The notes beneath the pieces were generated by a model that saw nothing but the letters and a program-made list of their open reading frames with translations, was not told the origin of the DNA and searched no databases. Made by a program: the position numbers and the translations under genes. A stretch of 64,000 bases of DNA from assembly GCF_002453355.1 (NCBI RefSeq), contig NZ_DKGQ01000022.1:1-64000 (forward strand). Reading direction: 5' to 3'. The stretch comes from Psychrobacter sp. UBA6766. Lineage in GTDB: Bacteria > Pseudomonadota > Gammaproteobacteria > Pseudomonadales > Moraxellaceae. Positions 28,605-37,445 of this stretch are shown here, piece after piece. How positions within the stretch are numbered: the first letter of the stretch is position 1; every line of letters begins with the position of its first letter.

Positions 28605-30563
28605 TTACTGTGTCTCAAGCCAAGCTTGAAACATTAATATATTCCATAGTTGATCTTGATGATTATATTTACCGCTCAGATGTTCTGTCCACATCCTACG
28701 TATGGGTGCGGGATAAAAATATCCTTGCTGTAGTAACAGCTTTTCATCTAGTAATGCTTCAGCCCAATCCCGTAATGAACCACGCAGCCAATCGTGTAAA
28801 GGTAGTCTAAACCCCATTTTGGGCCGCTCAATCAATTGGCGAGGAACACGACGAAATAGTACCTGCTTCAGCAACCACTTACCTTCACCATGACGTATTT
28901 TGTAATTCAATGGCATTTTCCAGGCTAATTCAACAATACGATGATCGAGCATCGGCACTCGCGTCTCTAAGCTATTAGCCATAGCAGCGCGATCAACCTT
29001 TACCAAAATATCGTCAGCCATATAAGTCTGTGCATCCATAGCCATCATCGCATGTTGAAAACTATCTGTCTGCGGCCAACAACTTATGTCGCTTATCAAA
29101 GTACTAGGTTCTTTTGCGCCTATGACTAATTTTTCAGGGTGCTGCCACTGACTGGTCAATGACTGGTAAAACTCCTGTTCACTATCAATATTTAGCACAC
29201 CGGCTAGTTTGTGAGCCTTATCACCCGGAGCATTCAACCGTAATCGCTCAGGTATAATAGGATTGAAGGTTTTAAAGATAGCATCCCAACTATTTGGCGC
29301 TAAAGCAGTCAGTGTCGACGATGCGAAGCGTCGCATTGGTCTAGGCAGTTTACGATTTTTATTCCAAACTTGCTGAGCCATGAGGTAGCGATTGTAACCT
29401 CCAAATAGCTCATCACCCCCGTCACCACTTAAGGCAACTGTCACATGCTGACTTGCTAACTGACTGACTAAAAAGGTTGGAATTTGCGAGCTATCTGAAA
29501 ATGGCTCATAATATATAGACGATAATTTCGGTATCACTGCTAAAGCATCTTTAGGGGTTATATAAAGCTCAGTATGTTCAGTACCAATGTGCTTGGCCAC
29601 AGCTTTTGCATTCGTTGCTTCGTTATATCCTTCATCCTCAAAACCAATCGTAAAAGTCTTAATTGGCCGTTCGCTTTGCGCCTGCATTAAGGCGACTACT
29701 GTACTGCTATCTATACCACCGCTTAAAAAAGCACCAAGTGGCACGTCTGATTGCATTTGACTGCCAATACTCTCCATAAGTGTAGATTCTAAAGTATCTA
29801 TCGCTTGCTCTGGACTGCCAATAAAAGGGGCTTCTAGCCCTGATTCAACGACAGCATTAAGACTCCAATAAGCCTTAGGTGTTGCTCTCTTAGCTGTTTC
29901 CAATTCTGCTAAAGGAAGCTGCAACCAATGGCCAGGTCGCAACTTGTTAATGCCTTGATAAATACTATAAGGAGCAGAAATGCAGTTGTGACGCAATAGT
30001 AAAGTAATTGAATCACGATCGATGTCTGCTTTGAACATAGGATTTGCTTGCAGAGCTTTTAATTCCGAACTAAAGAACAAGCTATCATCTTGCCAACCCC
30101 AATATAAAGGTTTTTCCCCCATCCTATCCTTAGCTAGAGTCAGTAGTTTTGTTTGCTTATCCCATAGAGCAATGGCAAACATACCTATCATCGCTTGTAG
30201 CGTTTTTTCTATACCCCAAGCTACGAAACAAGCGAGCATGGTTTCGGTATCCGAATGACCCCTCCATTCGAGTAAGAAGCCCTCTTGATTAAGCTGTTGA
30301 CGTAGTTGCAGATGGTTATATATCTCACCATTAAACACAACCACATATCGTCCACACACAGAATGCATCGGCTGTGCGCCTGCTTCTGACAGCTCCAAAA
30401 TGGCTAAACGCCGATGACCAAGCGCTAAGCCAATCGTTTCATCCAGCCAACTATCGCCAGCATCCGGACCTCTATGATAGAGGGTATCATTCATCTGCGT
30501 GATACAAGCACGTATCCCTATGTTACTTGATGGATCTTGGCGAAAACCAACAATACCACACAT
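28605..30563 (-). CDS. asnB: Asparagine-synthase-like amidotransferase (first)
   Basis: A class II glutamine amidotransferase: N-terminal nucleophile Cys2 (MCGIVGF), GHRRLAI and the NGEIYNH glutaminase motifs, then an ATP-pyrophosphatase domain with LSGGIDSS (about 262-269) and ALSGDGGDELFGGYNR. At 652 residues it is longer than housekeeping AsnB. In polysaccharide loci such enzymes (for example WbtH of Francisella) are thought to amidate uronic acids, which suits the tviB/tviC-type genes here. AGGAG precedes the ATG. It ends a four-gene coupled series, 10 bases after the UbiA-like gene. Confidence 0.9.
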   Translation of the reverse strand: MCGIVGFRQDPSSNIGIRACITQMNDTLYHRGPDAGDSWLDETIGLALGHRRLAILELSEAGAQPMHSVCGRYVVVFNGEIYNHLQLRQQLNQEGFLLEWRGHSDTETMLACFVAWGIEKTLQAMIGMFAIALWDKQTKLLTLAKDRMGEKPLYWGWQDDSLFFSSELKALQANPMFKADIDRDSITLLLRHNCISAPYSIYQGINKLRPGHWLQLPLAELETAKRATPKAYWSLNAVVESGLEAPFIGSPEQAIDTLESTLMESIGSQMQSDVPLGAFLSGGIDSSTVVALMQAQSERPIKTFTIGFEDEGYNEATNAKAVAKHIGTEHTELYITPKDALAVIPKLSSIYYEPFSDSSQIPTFLVSQLASQHVTVALSGDGGDELFGGYNRYLMAQQVWNKNRKLPRPMRRFASSTLTALAPNSWDAIFKTFNPIIPERLRLNAPGDKAHKLAGVLNIDSEQEFYQSLTSQWQHPEKLVIGAKEPSTLISDISCWPQTDSFQHAMMAMDAQTYMADDILVKVDRAAMANSLETRVPMLDHRIVELAWKMPLNYKIRHGEGKWLLKQVLFRRVPRQLIERPKMGFRLPLHDWLRGSLRDWAEALLDEKLLLQQGYFYPAPIRRMWTEHLSGKYNHQDQLWNILMFQAWLETQ

Positions 30564-30573
30564 AAAATACTCC

Positions 30574-31338
30574 TTAGTCTAGACGACCATGACGTAACCA
30601 ACTGCTACCGGCAGCTGCTAACGCGATAAAAGAATAAACCGCACAAAGCAGAACAAAACCACGAGCTTCGTCGTAAGGAGCTAATGCTAAGACCCCTGTT
30701 AAAGGCATCAGAAAAAACACCAGTCTAAAACGAATTCTTTGTCGACCCGGCATTTTTAGCAACCCTTTACTATCAAGATAACCAAAAAGACGGAAAGCAG
30801 CATAAATGATTCCTGCTGCTAGGGCGATACCCATCCTATAACGATCTTCTACCACAAATATCACTGGTGCCATAAATCGAAACCAGGCCAACCAAAGAAA
30901 AGTTGCTACCTTGAACCCCCGATCAACAAACATATTATGCAGAGCGAATACAATGGACAAGGCTAAAAAGAAACTCCACCATGCCAATACCCCTTGCATA
31001 TTTAATACAAAAGTTAAGGCTATAAAAGCCAGTATTCGAAAAGCAATCCACGTAAGAACCCACATCATAGGTGCATTTTGAGGACCGCGCCGACGTCCAT
31101 CTTTCTCTTTACGCGCCGCGAATAAGTCATTTACAAGATAGCCGATCTCATACAAACTGATAAATGCAAAGTATACTAAGATAGCTTGTATCAAGGCTTG
31201 AAACGGTGGGACACTACCCAGAGCCATCACAAGTATTGCTGCACTTAGCCACTCAAATAGCGCATGAAAAACCCAACTTCCATTACGTAAACGCGTATTG
31301 TAGAAGTAACTAAATGGCAATATATATATGATATTCAT
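30574..31338 (-). CDS. UbiA-like integral membrane prenyltransferase-fold protein
   Basis: The 254 residues contain about seven to eight hydrophobic helices. After the second lies YLVNDLFAARKEKDGRR, which resembles the first Asp-rich motif of UbiA enzymes (N70-D71, D80) but lacks the middle Asp. A second motif near FGYLDSKG is weak. UbiA-fold relatives include enzymes that move a phosphosugar onto polyprenyl phosphate, such as the mycobacterial phosphoribosyltransferase. Its start codon shares one base with the stop of the HAD gene, so the two are likely co-translated. The substrate is unknown. Confidence 0.75.
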   Translation of the reverse strand: MNIIYILPFSYFYNTRLRNGSWVFHALFEWLSAAILVMALGSVPPFQALIQAILVYFAFISLYEIGYLVNDLFAARKEKDGRRRGPQNAPMMWVLTWIAFRILAFIALTFVLNMQGVLAWWSFFLALSIVFALHNMFVDRGFKVATFLWLAWFRFMAPVIFVVEDRYRMGIALAAGIIYAAFRLFGYLDSKGLLKMPGRQRIRFRLVFFLMPLTGVLALAPYDEARGFVLLCAVYSFIALAAAGSSWLRHGRLD

Positions 31339-32018
31339 CAGCTTAGCCTTATATAAGTAGCGGTTAATCCTGCCCAGCGCTCCTTATGGGGCGCTTTATG
31401 CAAAACCACATAAGCTCTCCTTGCACCACTTAATAATTCTCGATCTGTTATATTGTCGCTGATAGCATTGTAAAAGCTGCTACTCAGGTCCTGACCTATA
31501 AGATCACTTAATGCTGGTATTTTTAATCCAGTTAAATCACTTTTATAACGACCTGTTAAAACACCGTCATTACTCTCAAGCTCACTAGCAACAAACCTGA
31601 CACCTAGCTGCTTTGCCAATGCCGAAACGATAGGCTGTAAACTGGCAGAAGCCAATATCGTGTGTTTGCCTTTTATCGCCGGTTTGATGACATCCCAAAC
31701 AGCAGGAACTTTTCTATTCTCCAATAACCATTGTGCATAAATCTCTGCATTCAATTCGAGAGAGCTGACCGTATCGTTTTTCATCATTCTGACGAGCAGA
31801 TGTTTTAAAATATGCTTACCAGAGAGACGTTCAATCGCTGCTACCCCCAATCGAAACGGACTACGATGTGCGGTCAAAGCACGCAGCACTGACAAACGCC
31901 ATTGACGTTCAGGCTGCTGAGAAAAATGTACTCTGAGCAGGCCTAACGTTGTATCGTCATAGACCAATGTGCCACAAACATCTGTTATAAATAAAGTAGC
32001 ATCTAAATTATTAGTCAT
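31338..32018 (-). CDS. HAD-superfamily phosphatase-like protein
   Basis: A 226-residue HAD-IB-type protein. Motif I reads TDVCGTL (Asp13 nucleophile, with Cys15 where the general acid Asp is usual), a helical cap follows, motif II is near ILASAS, and motif IV is SDNITDRELL. Placed between a GT4 and a UbiA-like gene with an ATGA overlap upstream and a one-base overlap downstream, it may dephosphorylate a polyprenyl-linked phosphosugar made by the UbiA protein, by analogy with decaprenyl-phosphoryl ribose synthesis. The Cys substitution may alter activity. Confidence 0.78.
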   Translation of the reverse strand: MTNNLDATLFITDVCGTLVYDDTTLGLLRVHFSQQPERQWRLSVLRALTAHRSPFRLGVAAIERLSGKHILKHLLVRMMKNDTVSSLELNAEIYAQWLLENRKVPAVWDVIKPAIKGKHTILASASLQPIVSALAKQLGVRFVASELESNDGVLTGRYKSDLTGLKIPALSDLIGQDLSSSFYNAISDNITDRELLSGARRAYVVLHKAPHKERWAGLTATYIRLS

Positions 32019-33247
32019 AGTGTCTGTTCCAGCTGCTCGTAAATTTTCTTATAACTTAATGCTGCGACATGGAGATCTAATTCGGATTTAGCTCGCGCTC
32101 GGAGCTTGGGGCCACCCATTTTCTTAAGGCTATCAAGTGAGGATACGATATCAGATAGGCTGTCAGGCTTCTCTAAATCTATAACTGCACCTGCTTGTAG
32201 CCGAGTAGTCATATCATCTATATCACCAATTCCAGCATTACTAATGACGGGCACGCCTACCGCAAGCGCTTCGGCTATCTTAGTAGGTGAGCTTGCCATT
32301 TTTGAATAAGCGGGCTTAATGAAACTAAGCATTAAATCAGAGCATCCTATATAAGCAGGCACTTGGTCGCGTTTGGCTTCATGCACATGTATCCGCGTAC
32401 GCAAATGTGACAAGCCAAGTGCACTTATTAATGCCTCATGGTCCGCTCGCCAATCCTTAGTAATCAATAAAAAGTGCACCTCTTCTCGCTTAGTAGCCGC
32501 TTTGCCAAACAGTTGCAGCATTTCGTCTAACATATACCAAGTCCCCAAAGAGCCTAGGTACGAGAGTACAAAAGCATGTTCAGGTAATCCTAGCTCCTGA
32601 CGAGTAGCCATACGCTGCTTAGCAGTAGGTAGGATAAAATGCTCAAAGTCTGCACAGCAAGGAATCACGGTAATGGGAGCAGACATATGTGGCGACAGCT
32701 TATACAGTTCAGGTACCACTCGTTCTGTAAGAGCCACAATATGACTGGCACTCAAAAGAAGGCTGCTTTCTATATGCTTATATAGCTTAAATATTGAAGC
32801 ATCAATGCTATTATCTAGCTTCCAAATATTGCCATCTACTCTCTCGTCAACCCAAAGACCGCGCATATCAAACAAGACCTTTACGTCGGTAAGCTTACGC
32901 AGTAATGCGCCAACCTGCATGGCTTGATAGCTACGGCAATGAATCACTCCGAAACGATGTTTAAGCTGCAAATATAAAGCAACTTCATACATGCGAGATA
33001 AATCCCAAAGCTTGCCTAACTTGCCAAAACGTGTTGTGAAAGACAAAGGTGTCCACCTTATGCCAGAACTGGCCAACTCTGCTTTTAATAACTCACCACC
33101 TGCCTTAAAACGTTCAGGTTTTTCGTAGCTTAAGATGTGTAAAGGACGAGGATGCTGACGGATACTATATAAATACGGTAATATTTGACTACCGCCTAAA
33201 GGATCTAATAGGCCATCATAGGAGATAAACAATACTGAGTTGCTCAT
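32015..33247 (-). CDS. GT4 family glycosyltransferase (module with HAD-UbiA)
   Basis: A 410-residue GT-B transferase. The N-terminus shows SYDGLLDPLGGSQILPYL, typical of a group-1 subfamily with a glycine-rich loop, then a DMRGLWVDERVDG segment, and the C-terminal donor half has LSYLGSLGTWY and TKIAEALAVGVPVISNAGIGD. GGAG precedes the ATG. Its TGA overlaps the ATG of the HAD gene, which makes this the first gene of the GT4-HAD-UbiA-AsnB module. Confidence 0.87.
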   Translation of the reverse strand: MSNSVLFISYDGLLDPLGGSQILPYLYSIRQHPRPLHILSYEKPERFKAGGELLKAELASSGIRWTPLSFTTRFGKLGKLWDLSRMYEVALYLQLKHRFGVIHCRSYQAMQVGALLRKLTDVKVLFDMRGLWVDERVDGNIWKLDNSIDASIFKLYKHIESSLLLSASHIVALTERVVPELYKLSPHMSAPITVIPCCADFEHFILPTAKQRMATRQELGLPEHAFVLSYLGSLGTWYMLDEMLQLFGKAATKREEVHFLLITKDWRADHEALISALGLSHLRTRIHVHEAKRDQVPAYIGCSDLMLSFIKPAYSKMASSPTKIAEALAVGVPVISNAGIGDIDDMTTRLQAGAVIDLEKPDSLSDIVSSLDSLKKMGGPKLRARAKSELDLHVAALSYKKIYEQLEQTL

Positions 33248-33346
33248 AGATACTCCGTCATATTTTATAGATATGTAAAGCTAGTTCATATTAAGAACCT
33301 AATACTCTCGTCTCGATGTCGTAAAATAGTGTGATATCTTTAGAAG

Positions 33347-33418
33347 CAGCTTAGTTTCTTAGAAAAAATCACCTCTAAATATTGATCGACAACTTTATCT
33401 ACTGGAAACTCCGTCAGC
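33347..33418 (-). pseudogene. Vestigial 3' tail of a GT4 glycosyltransferase gene
   Basis: Just past and overlapping the 3' end of the second asnB, another minus-strand frame reads LTEFPVDKVVDQYLEVIFSK and a few more residues before TAA. This matches the C-terminal tail of the GT4 two genes away (DFSVDKIAKQYIGALK). No upstream part of such a gene is present; a stop codon precedes it. It looks like the relic of a glycosyltransferase removed by recombination that joined its 3' end to asnB. Confidence 0.6.
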
Positions 33419-35278
33419 TACATGACTCTTTATATTTTCTGAAAACCACATCTGAAACATCAACAAAACCCATATTTTACTATCATCGTTTCTTCCTTCG
33501 TAAAATAACTCTAACAAATTAGAGACGTACACATAGTCAAAGACTTTATATTCGTTAATCAGATCTTCAGATAGATACTCATCTAATAAATATTTAAGTT
33601 CTTTACGGAGCCAAGTGTTTATGGGAATGCCAAAACCTTGTTTTTTTCTAAGAAATAAATCCTCAGGAACGTAACGACCTAGAATTTTTTTTAATATCTC
33701 CTTATTCTTTTTACACGAAACTGGTAAGCTTGCAGCAAATTCAATTATTTTATGATCAAGTAAGGGTTCTCGTCCCTCTAAAGACGCACTCATTGTCGAC
33801 CGATCTATTTTAACCATTAAGTCATCAGGCAAATAACCCTTAAAATCTGAAATCATCATTTTTTCTAAGTTTGATGTAGTAGCAGGTATATCTTTAGAGA
33901 AAAAATAGTCTGCTCTTATTAAACGCTTAATCTCATCTTTTGAAAAGACAGAATTTGCAACTTTGAAGGTATTGACGATATCATCATGATCTAGCATATT
34001 CTTAACTTTTATAAATCTATTATATAACTTGCCATTAAATCTACTTTGTATAAAAACAGGGGTTGTAAATATATTAGATATTTTTTTTAATATTTTTCTA
34101 AATGGAACTTTAGATAGCCGCTCAAACCTTTTTTCCATAAGCACGTAGCTTGGGTATCCACAGAATAATTCGTCACCACCATCACCAGAGAGCACCACTG
34201 ACACTTGTTTTTTTGCAAGCTCAGAAACCAAAACAGTTGGTATAGCAGAGCTATCTGCAAATGGCTCATCGAATATCTTTGGTAACTTCGTGATAATTGC
34301 TAAAGCGTCTTCTTTGTTACAAATAAGTTCGGTATGATTTGTACCTAAGTATTTAGCGATTTCCTTGGCATAGTTAGATTCGTCGTATTTTTTATCCTCA
34401 AATCCAATCGTAAAAGTATTGATAGGCATTTTGCTATATTTCTGGACAATTGCTGCTACTAAAGAGCTGTCTATGCCACCGCTAAGGAAAACCCCTACTG
34501 GAACATCTGCTATCATACGTAGGTTGAAAGCTTCAATGATAGTAGCTTCTAATTTCTCTGTAATATCCTCTCTTGCCACTTGATTCTCATAAAAATTATT
34601 AATATTCCAGTAGCACTCTTTTACCAAAATCCTTGATCTAATATCATATTTTAGATAATGTCCAGGAAGGAGTTTTTGGACAGTTTTAAATATCGTTTTT
34701 GGAGCGTGAATATATCCAAACTGCAAATAAGAAGATACCGCTTCGAAATCTATCTCTTTATTGAAATAAGGATAGTTCAGAAGAGGTTTTAATTCACTTG
34801 AAAATATTAATGCATTATCGGTTTGAGAGTAATATAGAGGTTTTACACCTGCACGATCTCGGAAAATGATAATTTCTTGTTGTTCAGAATCGTAAATTGC
34901 AAAGGCAAACATACCTCTAAATCGTTCTACACAATCTATTCCCCAAAAGTGATAGGACTTTAAAATTACTTCTGTATCACTATTTGAGTCAAACGAATAA
35001 CCTTCTGATATTAAATCCTGCCGTATATCCTTGAAGTTATAAACCTCTCCGTTGTATATAATAGCTAGGTGCTCATAGAGCATAGGCTGATGACCATTAG
35101 AACTGATATCTATTATTGACAGTCTTCTATGACCTAGAAATACAGAGCACGACTCTAAAGAAAAAACCTCTATCCCTTCATCATCTGGCCCACGGTGTTT
35201 CAAGCTATTTAACATCTCATTAAATAAATTTGTATTGATACTTTTTTTATAATCTACTATTCCCAATAATCCACACAT
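33395..35278 (-). CDS. asnB: Asparagine-synthase-like amidotransferase (second)
   Basis: The second class II amidotransferase of the locus, 627 residues: Cys2 (MCGLLGI), GHRRLSI, YNGEVYNF, then LSGGIDSS and LSGDGGDELFCGY. All catalytic positions look present. It is more AT-rich than the first copy and clearly diverged, so it is not a recent duplicate. The start overlaps the stop of the upstream GT4 (TAATG). The C-terminal residues SHVADGVSSR lie at a likely recombination joint and may not be native. It may amidate a different uronic acid from the first copy. Confidence 0.88.
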   Translation of the reverse strand: MCGLLGIVDYKKSINTNLFNEMLNSLKHRGPDDEGIEVFSLESCSVFLGHRRLSIIDISSNGHQPMLYEHLAIIYNGEVYNFKDIRQDLISEGYSFDSNSDTEVILKSYHFWGIDCVERFRGMFAFAIYDSEQQEIIIFRDRAGVKPLYYSQTDNALIFSSELKPLLNYPYFNKEIDFEAVSSYLQFGYIHAPKTIFKTVQKLLPGHYLKYDIRSRILVKECYWNINNFYENQVAREDITEKLEATIIEAFNLRMIADVPVGVFLSGGIDSSLVAAIVQKYSKMPINTFTIGFEDKKYDESNYAKEIAKYLGTNHTELICNKEDALAIITKLPKIFDEPFADSSAIPTVLVSELAKKQVSVVLSGDGGDELFCGYPSYVLMEKRFERLSKVPFRKILKKISNIFTTPVFIQSRFNGKLYNRFIKVKNMLDHDDIVNTFKVANSVFSKDEIKRLIRADYFFSKDIPATTSNLEKMMISDFKGYLPDDLMVKIDRSTMSASLEGREPLLDHKIIEFAASLPVSCKKNKEILKKILGRYVPEDLFLRKKQGFGIPINTWLRKELKYLLDEYLSEDLINEYKVFDYVYVSNLLELFYEGRNDDSKIWVLLMFQMWFSENIKSHVADGVSSR

Positions 35279-36363
35279 TATTTAAGCGCTCCAATATATT
35301 GTTTCGCAATTTTATCTACTGAAAAATCAGCAGCACGACTCTTTAAAGCATTTATATTATGTTGATCATTAAGGGATTTATATATAGTATTGGCTAAAGC
35401 CTTAATATCACCAACTGGCACTAACCTTCCATACCGCTCGTTTTCGAGTATTTCTCTTGGTCCTGACTGACAGTCGGTAGAAACCACCGGTGTACCAACA
35501 CTCATGGCTTCAATTAACACATTGCCAAAGCCTTCGCAGTTAGATGAAAGAACGAGTAAGTCAGATGACGCCATCCATGCAGAGGGGTTTCTACTAAAGC
35601 CTGCAAAGTTAACCCGTTCAGCTATCTCTAACTTTACGGCTAGAGCTTTTAGATTTGCTAATAAATCTCCTTGCCCCAATATCGTTAGGTAAGCATCTTC
35701 TTTTTTAAGAAGCAGAGAAAATGCTTCTAGTAGCGCTGGATAATCTTTTTCCTTTTTTAAAGCCCCAACAGCGATTATTTTTTTGCCTTTATAACTTTTC
35801 CAATGCCTAAAGCCTTCGTCTTCTGCGCAAAGATCTGTATTGAGTTCTACAGGATTAAATATAACGGTAATACTTTTACGTTTTAGCCCACCTAGTCGGC
35901 ACAAATCATCAGCGACACCATCAGACACTGCCACTATCGCGTCAGCAAAAGGATAAACCAAACTTAAGCTATATTTAAAAAACCAGCGCATTGACCTGTT
36001 TTGCATCAAAGGAGCTTGAGAAAAGGTAGTATGATCTGAGACTACAACCGAGCCAGATAGTTTCGCTGATTTAAATGCGACAACTGCCAATAATGTCAAA
36101 GGCCACATGGATGCTAATACCACATCCGGCTTTTCACTTTTAAAATATTTTAATAAGGGCTTAAACACATAACGTATGCGATCTGCTTTTAAGTCTACGA
36201 TTCGAATTTGGCTGTTTAGCTCTGATAAGAATTCTCCCTGAGCTTTACTCAAGATCATATCAACGTTAAAACCTTGTTTGATAAATTCGTTAGCAAGCAA
36301 AAGCGCTACCTTTTCTGCGCCGCCACACCGAAGATCTGGTAAAAAAAACGCAATTTTTTTCAT
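35278..36363 (-). CDS. GT4 family glycosyltransferase
   Basis: A 361-residue GT-B transferase with the N-terminal LPDLRCGGAEKVALLLANEF signature, IIAVGALKKEKDYPALLEAF, and the CEGFGNVLIEAMSVGTPVVSTDCQSGPREIL donor motif. The frame opens at a TTG 13 codons earlier, but the ATG preceded by AAAAAAGG gives the normal N-terminus. It is coupled to the second asnB. Codon choice is AT-rich like that gene, so the two probably arrived together. Confidence 0.88.
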   Translation of the reverse strand: MKKIAFFLPDLRCGGAEKVALLLANEFIKQGFNVDMILSKAQGEFLSELNSQIRIVDLKADRIRYVFKPLLKYFKSEKPDVVLASMWPLTLLAVVAFKSAKLSGSVVVSDHTTFSQAPLMQNRSMRWFFKYSLSLVYPFADAIVAVSDGVADDLCRLGGLKRKSITVIFNPVELNTDLCAEDEGFRHWKSYKGKKIIAVGALKKEKDYPALLEAFSLLLKKEDAYLTILGQGDLLANLKALAVKLEIAERVNFAGFSRNPSAWMASSDLLVLSSNCEGFGNVLIEAMSVGTPVVSTDCQSGPREILENERYGRLVPVGDIKALANTIYKSLNDQHNINALKSRAADFSVDKIAKQYIGALK

Positions 36364-36505
36364 TATTATGTAGCCTTTTTTAAGTAGACTGTTGTCTAAC
36401 AAAAAATGTTATATATTTCTTTTCTTACTCATAAAAATACTTTTTATAACTTTTATAACCTTACTTATTACACCATTTTATAAAAACTATTTAGCTAACA
36501 CCCAA

Positions 36506-37405
36506 TCAAACTTCAGAAAGCAAATCAATAAATCTGATATGCTCATTACTTTTTAAGGAATAAGAAACGGTTGTGTCGATATGGTATACAGTCAATTCGT
36601 TATTATTAGCACTCTGCATATACTTTAATACCGCTTCTGCAGGACTATGCAATTTAACTGCTTTTGTATTTTCAAACCAACTCTCTTCCCGTGGATGCAT
36701 GATATACAGCCCTACATCATCAATGATTTTCATTACGTTTTTTTTAAGCTTTACTTGCTGCCTAATGCTGAAATCTTGAAACGCGGTTCCTAATAAAATA
36801 GTATTGGTATTCATCGGCAATTTATCTAAATCCCTGTTATCTAACAGTTCGCTCCAATCCCAATCAAGATTGACCACCCTGTCTTTTTCTACGATATTAT
36901 CTAAATCAGGGAAAACGGTATAATGACGCTTGGTTTTATCTCTTAAATACTTAGCTCCCCCATTAGGGAAAACCTTTTTAGAAATAAATCCTTTTACTCC
37001 TTTTCTAGCGAGAGCGTTCTCATTAAAATACGCTGAAGACTTAATCACATTGTATGAGCCATCGTCGAATGTATTAATCTCTAAACTAGGAAAAAACATA
37101 TTTGAAAGTGCAAAAGGATAGCTATCAATGACGGCTAAAAAAACCTTACCGCTGGTGATAAGCGCCATTAACTGTGATACGGTAAACTTTAAAAAGTTGA
37201 CTGAAATCCTACTACTGCAAAATACATTTATAGTAAAAAAGGCATTTTTCCTAATTTTTTTATAAGTAGTATAATATTCAGAGTCATCTTCATATTTATT
37301 ATCCAGATAACACAGTACTAAGATATATCTACTTGTTTTCTCTACATTTATTATTTTTTCAACAATTAAAGACTGTAGTCTCGTTCTTACGATAAACACA
37401 TCCAT
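36506..37405 (-). CDS. Putative nonulosonic-acid transferase (GT52-like)
   Basis: About 299 residues, AT-rich. Weak family marks include the TFDDGSYNVI segment (about 113-122) and IMHPREESWF (about 239-248), which recall the GT52 sialyltransferase-type family as I remember it, including the conserved HPRE. It follows pseI directly, the natural place for a transferase that uses the CMP-activated product of that operon. GGAG precedes the ATG at the fourth codon of a GTG-started frame. Specificity is inferred from position; an unrelated transferase is possible. Confidence 0.6.
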   Translation of the reverse strand: MDVFIVRTRLQSLIVEKIINVEKTSRYILVLCYLDNKYEDDSEYYTTYKKIRKNAFFTINVFCSSRISVNFLKFTVSQLMALITSGKVFLAVIDSYPFALSNMFFPSLEINTFDDGSYNVIKSSAYFNENALARKGVKGFISKKVFPNGGAKYLRDKTKRHYTVFPDLDNIVEKDRVVNLDWDWSELLDNRDLDKLPMNTNTILLGTAFQDFSIRQQVKLKKNVMKIIDDVGLYIMHPREESWFENTKAVKLHSPAEAVLKYMQSANNNELTVYHIDTTVSYSLKSNEHIRFIDLLSEV

Positions 37406-37445
37406 CTTATACACTCCAATATATTTAATCGTTCGACCGTCCTAC

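Noticed and set aside
28586..28810. Plus-strand frame at the start of the wzy-asnB gap
   Set aside because: It lies almost wholly over the 3' end of the first asnB in another frame and has no ribosome site; a shadow.
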